DNA from: Pseudonocardia autotrophica
Lineage (GTDB): Bacteria > Actinomycetota > Actinomycetes > Mycobacteriales > Pseudonocardiaceae
DNA: 64,000 bases
Assembly (NCBI RefSeq): GCF_003945385.1
Contig: NZ_AP018920.1
Coordinates: 5,332,001 to 5,396,000 of the forward strand
Direction: 5' to 3'
The number at the start of each line of letters is the position of its first letter. Position 1 is the stretch's first letter. The position numbers and the translations under genes were made by a program. The notes below the pieces were generated by a model, which was given only the letters and a program-made list of their open reading frames with translations, was not told where the DNA came from and searched no databases. Shown piece after piece: positions 60,610-64,000 of this stretch.

Positions 60610-60934
60610 CCTCGGGTCCTTCCTGATCGCGAGAAGCCGACCGATTGTGGTCTCCGGGTCGCCGCGTGCGCAGCCGACGATTGCCGACACTCCCCCGCGT
60701 CGAGCACGACATCTGTGAGTCACGTGCGGGGTGCGAGCCGGCACACACGAGGGGCACCCGAGCAGGCCGGCGGCCGCGGGCTGCGTCGCGGCGGAACTCG
60801 GCCGGGAACGGCTTGGGCGCGATGACGATCCTTCCGGCGAGGAGCGCGCCCTCACCGGCCAGGAGCCACCCGACGCCGGAGCGGTCCCGTGCGCGTGACC
60901 GGGCTGTCGTCGTCCACGAACGTCTGGATGCGCG
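60610..60934. other. 325-bp gap with one small coupled frame
   Basis: No full gene was recognised. A 28-codon minus-strand frame begins in an ATGA overlap with the flavin monooxygenase stop and is listed separately. Nothing else looks coding, and no clear terminator was seen. Confidence 0.4.
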
Positions 60935-60938
60935 TCAT
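60852..60938 (-). CDS. Possible 28-residue coupled ORF
   Basis: MTRIQTFVDDDSPVTRTGPL and eight more residues before the stop. The ATG overlaps the stop of the flavin monooxygenase gene (ATGA), the same coupling used throughout this window. It is too short to assign and may be the decayed start of a lost third gene. Confidence 0.2.
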   Translation of the reverse strand: MTRIQTFVDDDSPVTRTGPLRRRVAPGR

Positions 60939-62083
60939 CCCGAGGTGACCGGGGTGCCCATCTGCCCGAAGAACTCGACCATCCCGCGCGGGGAGTCGTC
61001 GGCGAAGCACAGGTCGAGGCCGCGGGCCGACATCCGGGCGGCGACCTCCGCTCGCGGGAACATCGCCGTCTCGTACCGCAGGAGGGCACCTTCCACGTCG
61101 TCGCCGTGCTCGACCAGCGCCAGCGCCAGCTCGCAGGCGTCCAGCATCGCGGCGTTCGCGCCCTCGCCCGCGAACGGCGACATCAGGTGCGCGGCGTCGC
61201 CGATCAGCGTCACGCCCGGGGTACGTGGCCACGAGTGGCCGATGGGGAGTGCGTGGATCCGGCGGGCGGTGATCTCGTCGTCGCAGTGCCGGATGAGATC
61301 GGTCAGCGCCGGGTGCCAGTCGGCGAACTCCGCCAGCAGCGCGGTACGCGCGGCGGTCACGTCGGCGGTGTCGAGGCCGTGGGTCCCGATCCAGTCCTCC
61401 GAGGTGCGCAGCATGGCGCCCAGGTGCAGGTCGCGGCCGCCGTGCCCTCCGATGTTCTTGTTGTCGGACAGCGCGAACAGGCTCCCGGTCCCGACCAGCT
61501 CGGCGGAGGCCGGCAGCCTCGTCGGCGCGTCCGTCACGCAGAGGTCTACGTAGCTGATCCCGGTGTACTGCGGGACCGCGGCCGAGAGCAGCGGGCGGAC
61601 CCGCGACCAGGCGCCGTCGGCCCCGACCAGCAGGTCGGCTGTCCGATGCACGCCGCCTTCGAAGGTGAGCTCGAACCGCCCGTCGTCACGGCGACGGGCC
61701 GCGGCGAGCTTGTGGCCCCATGCGACCCGGCCGGGATCGAGCGAGTCCAGCAGGAGGGACCGCAGGTCCGTCCGGTCGATCTCGGGCCGCCCGGTCGTCC
61801 CGTCGGCGGGCGACTCGTCGATGAAGACCGTGCCCGCCTTGTCCATCACCCGCATCGCCTCCGCCTGCGGCCGGGTCAGCCGGGTGAACCGCTCGTGCAG
61901 GCCGGCCTCGCGCAGGGCCAGCTGGCCGGACTCGACGTGCAGGTCGAGCAGGCCGCCCTGGCGCCGGGCGGTGGCGGAGGCGTCGAGCTCGTAGACGGTG
62001 CTGTCGACGCCGTGCAGCTGCAGGATCCGCGCCAGCACCAGGCCGCCGATACCGCCGCCGACGACGGCAATGGAAAGGGTCAT
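60935..62083 (-). CDS. FAD-dependent monooxygenase (TetX/aromatic hydroxylase-like)
   Basis: A 382-residue group A flavoprotein. The FAD-binding GGGIGGLVLARILQLHGV opens the protein, then YELD, and GGLLDLHVESGQLALREAGL resembles TetX (GGTLDLH..SGQ) rather than the steroid or phenol hydroxylases. The GD motif is TLIGDAAHLMSPFAGEGANAAMLD. It is divergent from a TetR-class regulator with a classical operator between. This is the arrangement of drug-induced modification genes, so oxidation of an antibiotic (tetracycline or rifamycin-like) is plausible but not shown. Confidence 0.9.
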   Translation of the reverse strand: MTLSIAVVGGGIGGLVLARILQLHGVDSTVYELDASATARRQGGLLDLHVESGQLALREAGLHERFTRLTRPQAEAMRVMDKAGTVFIDESPADGTTGRPEIDRTDLRSLLLDSLDPGRVAWGHKLAAARRRDDGRFELTFEGGVHRTADLLVGADGAWSRVRPLLSAAVPQYTGISYVDLCVTDAPTRLPASAELVGTGSLFALSDNKNIGGHGGRDLHLGAMLRTSEDWIGTHGLDTADVTAARTALLAEFADWHPALTDLIRHCDDEITARRIHALPIGHSWPRTPGVTLIGDAAHLMSPFAGEGANAAMLDACELALALVEHGDDVEGALLRYETAMFPRAEVAARMSARGLDLCFADDSPRGMVEFFGQMGTPVTSG

Positions 62084-62100
62084 GGGGCACCTCGGTCATA

Positions 62101-62132
62101 TACGGTGTACGTCACTAGTCGCGTACACCGTA
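62101..62132. promoter_or_regulatory. Operator between the monooxygenase and TetR genes
   Basis: TACGGTGTACG (62101-62111) and CGTACACCGTA (62122-62132) are a perfect inverted repeat of 11-bp arms with a 10-base spacer. It sits between the divergent starts (62083 and 62177), so binding would control both genes. Confidence 0.85.
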
Positions 62133-62176
62133 AGTCTCCGGGTAGGGTGCTCGCAACCCACGCGAGGAGCACTGCC

Positions 62177-62920
62177 GTGACCGACGAACCACCGCCCATC
62201 ATCTGGGCGCGCCTCTCCGGTCAGGGGCGTGGCCCGGCCCGCACCCTCGACCACGGCGCCATCACCGCGGCCGCCGTCGCGCTCGCCGACGAGGAAGGCA
62301 TCGACGCGGTCTCGATGCGCAGGGTCGCGAGCCGGATGGGGCACAGCGCGATGTCGCTCTACCGGCACGTCGGGGGAAAGGACGATCTGACCGAGCTGAT
62401 GTACGACGCGGTACTGGGAGAGCTGAGGCTGGACGGGATGCCGTCGGGAGATTGGCGGGCCGACATCCGGCGACTGGCCGGGGAGATGCGCCGACTCCAC
62501 CACGCCCACCCGTGGATCACCCGGTTCGGGCACCGGCCGACGCTCGGGCCGCATGCGCTGCGGTTCCGCGAGATCGGCCTGGCCTGCGTGGACGGGATCG
62601 GCCTGGAGATCGACGCGATGATGGACGTACTGGCCACCACACTGCAGTTCACCAGGGGTTTCGTCGCGCAGGAACTGGGTGAGGTGGAGGCCCAGCAGCG
62701 CACGGGCCTGGACCGCGAGGCCTACCGGCGCAGCACCGTTCCCTACCTCACGCAGCTGTTGGCGACCGGTCGCTTCCCTGCACTGCGGCGGGTGGTCGTC
62801 GACGCCGACGACCACCCGGATCCGGACGCCGTGTTCGAGCGCCGGCTGGAGATGGTGCTCGACGGGTTGGCCCCCCTGTCGAGCCCCCACCCGACGACCC
62901 GCTCGGCGGGGCCGCCGTAA
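62177..62920 (+). CDS. TetR-family regulator with TetR_C (tetracycline-repressor-type) domain
   Basis: A 247-residue regulator. A short extended N-terminus (PPPIIWARLSGQGRGPARTLDH) precedes the HTH ALADEEGIDAVSMRRVASRMGHSAMSLYRHVGGKDDLTELMYD. The C-terminal domain GLEIDAMMDVLATTLQFTRGFVAQELGE resembles the TetR-C effector domain. The GTG at 62177 follows CGAGGAG. It should repress itself and the flavin monooxygenase through the 62101-62132 inverted repeat until a drug-like ligand binds. Confidence 0.93.
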   Translation: MTDEPPPIIWARLSGQGRGPARTLDHGAITAAAVALADEEGIDAVSMRRVASRMGHSAMSLYRHVGGKDDLTELMYDAVLGELRLDGMPSGDWRADIRRLAGEMRRLHHAHPWITRFGHRPTLGPHALRFREIGLACVDGIGLEIDAMMDVLATTLQFTRGFVAQELGEVEAQQRTGLDREAYRRSTVPYLTQLLATGRFPALRRVVVDADDHPDPDAVFERRLEMVLDGLAPLSSPHPTTRSAGPP

Positions 62921-63006
62921 CCGACGCCGCGATTGCATCCCGCTCGTCGGTTATGCCCCTGACCAGGCACGTAGCCGCTGCAACTGACTCCGGCGGGGTG
63001 CCTGAC

Positions 63007-63310
63007 ATGGCGAGCCGGTACCTCACCGTTCCAGCTGAACGCCTCAGAGCGGTTCGTCCGCAGGCTCGTCGCGGAACGACGGATCGCGTTCCACCGGGTC
63101 GGGCGGCACGTGCGCTTCGCCGTGCCCGCCGGGATCGTGGCTCCCCCGGTCCCTCTGGACCGGCTCGCAGCTCGGGAGGGGCCGATCTCAGGCATCTGCC
63201 ACTGTGGCGCCGGTGCTCGTCAGCTGGCGGTGACCCTGCTGCCGGTGAACCTCGGCCGATCGCTCATCCGCGCGAAGGCGGTGACCGCCATGCCGGCCGA
63301 CCTCGTGTGA
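63007..63310 (+). pseudogene. Relic of an excisionase-like HTH gene
   Basis: From the ATG at 63007 one frame reads MASRYLTV, the usual start of MerR-like excisionase proteins. After a deletion a second frame reads LNASERFVRRLVAERRIAFH and then RVGRHVRFAVPAG, the recognition and wing part of the same fold. This frame runs on without family similarity to a stop at 63310. About 6 residues between the two parts are missing. No integrase gene remains in the window, so this is probably the trace of an integrative element. Confidence 0.6.
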
Positions 63311-63335
63311 CGGTCCGAGCCGGTGACTCCGACCG

Positions 63336-64000
63336 TCAGCGGGCCGGCGCGTTGGTGCGCTCGGGCAGGGGTGTCGCGGTGAACACCGAGTCCGGATCGA
63401 GCTTCGACTTGATCGACAGAAGAGGTCGTGTGTTCGTGCCGTAGGCCTCCGCGATCTGGTCCGGGTGATCGGGGCCGAGGAAGTTGACATAACCCCCTGG
63501 TAGGGAGTGTGGGGCCAGTGCCTCGTGGACGGTGTCGGCCCAGTCCAGATGTGGGGTGTCGCCGCGGCCGTCGTTCTCCCACATCGCGATGACTTCGATC
63601 ATCCGGTGTGGTCGGCGTATGCCGAACGCCGTCGTGTCGAGGTCCCTGCGTGTGGCGGCCCCGTGGAAGTCGTGCGCCAGGACCGCTGAGAACCCGGAGG
63701 TGAACGTGGCGGCGCCGTGCTCGAGTCGGGCGCCGACCGGCTCGGAGATGTCACGCACGGTCCGGGTGCGGATCGCTCCCCGTCGGCCGACGGGGAACAT
63801 CGCGTCGGTCGCCGCCAGGGTCGTGGAGCGGGCCACGGGACCGATCTCGGCCGTCATCGGCGTCGCGAGACGAGCCAGCGCGCGGACCGGACCGTCATCG
63901 GCGTCTCCCCGTCCGATGTCGCCGGACCAGGTCGGGGCGAGGTAGACCACGGGGTCCCCGGCCGGGCCCGGGAGGAATCCGATGTCGACCGACAGTTCGT
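63336..64000 (-). CDS. FAD-linked oxidase with berberine-bridge (BBE) domain, C-terminal part
   Basis: The C-terminal 221 residues of a longer protein that continues beyond the right edge. It has the substrate-domain strands SVDIGFLPGPAGDPVVYLAP and the BBE signature GGYVNFLGPDHPDQIAEAYGTNTRPLLSIKSKLDPDSVF. These oxidases bind FAD covalently and oxidise alcohols, sugars or secondary metabolites, often as exported proteins. The FAD-binding half is outside the window. It is convergent with the excisionase relic. Confidence 0.88.
   Translation of the reverse strand, partial: ELSVDIGFLPGPAGDPVVYLAPTWSGDIGRGDADDGPVRALARLATPMTAEIGPVARSTTLAATDAMFPVGRRGAIRTRTVRDISEPVGARLEHGAATFTSGFSAVLAHDFHGAATRRDLDTTAFGIRRPHRMIEVIAMWENDGRGDTPHLDWADTVHEALAPHSLPGGYVNFLGPDHPDQIAEAYGTNTRPLLSIKSKLDPDSVFTATPLPERTNAPAR

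Overview
The window is high-GC actinobacterial DNA. GTG/TTG starts, ATGA/GTGA-coupled operons, AGGAGG-type ribosome binding sites, NDP-forming acyl-CoA synthetases, paired P450s and many TetR/PucR/GntR regulators fit the Pseudonocardia/Amycolatopsis part of the Pseudonocardiales. The genus is an inference. It reads as an accessory catabolic region with few housekeeping genes. No rRNA, tRNA or CRISPR array was seen.
Layout. 1-13.6 kb: the start of an ABC transporter, then a ten-gene minus-strand operon (acyl-CoA dehydrogenase, two ADP-forming acyl-CoA synthetases, a DUF35 protein, a cysteine-less thiolase homologue, SDR, MaoC hydratase, nitronate monooxygenase-like protein, enoyl-CoA hydratase, MFS permease). 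A FadR-type GntR gene lies beside it. An 18-bp element containing CTGTATACAG is present upstream of both the operon and the ABC gene. 13.7-18 kb: a lipoprotein, an EamA exporter behind an apparent leader-peptide attenuator, and a sulfur-type operon (ABM protein plus an LLM monooxygenase-ABM fusion) behind a cysteine leader peptide. 18-24 kb: two P450s, a PDR-type reductase, a TetR gene and a frameshifted MFS gene. 24-27 kb: a LinB-like haloalkane dehalogenase with its TetR gene and tandem operators, a DUF998 protein and a MazG-like protein.
27-30.1 kb is AT-richer and holds an orphan membrane protein and a complete IS701-family element with 16-bp inverted repeats and TTAG target duplications. 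30-36 kb: PucR regulator, HpcH/HpaI aldolase, MFS permease, BKACE enzyme, TetR. 36-41 kb: a PaoABC-like molybdenum hydroxylase, a PadR gene, and a relic of a molybdenum-storage-like kinase. 41-50 kb: M24 peptidase homologue, NAD-formate dehydrogenase coupled to cyanase, a frameshifted aldehyde dehydrogenase, LysR, a Cache-domain fragment, a ROS/MucR-like zinc-finger protein, a small zinc-ribbon protein and an intact aldehyde dehydrogenase. 50-64 kb: secreted TAP-like hydrolase with TetR and operators, an SCP2-like protein with an FAD oxidoreductase and PucR, two S9 peptidases, a TetX-like flavin monooxygenase with TetR, an excisionase relic and the end of a berberine-bridge-type FAD oxidase.
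The genes form separate regulator-plus-catabolism modules. Several carry visible operators or attenuators. Relics (excisionase, IS-split gene, kinase, frameshifted MFS and ALDH genes) show that the region has turned over.
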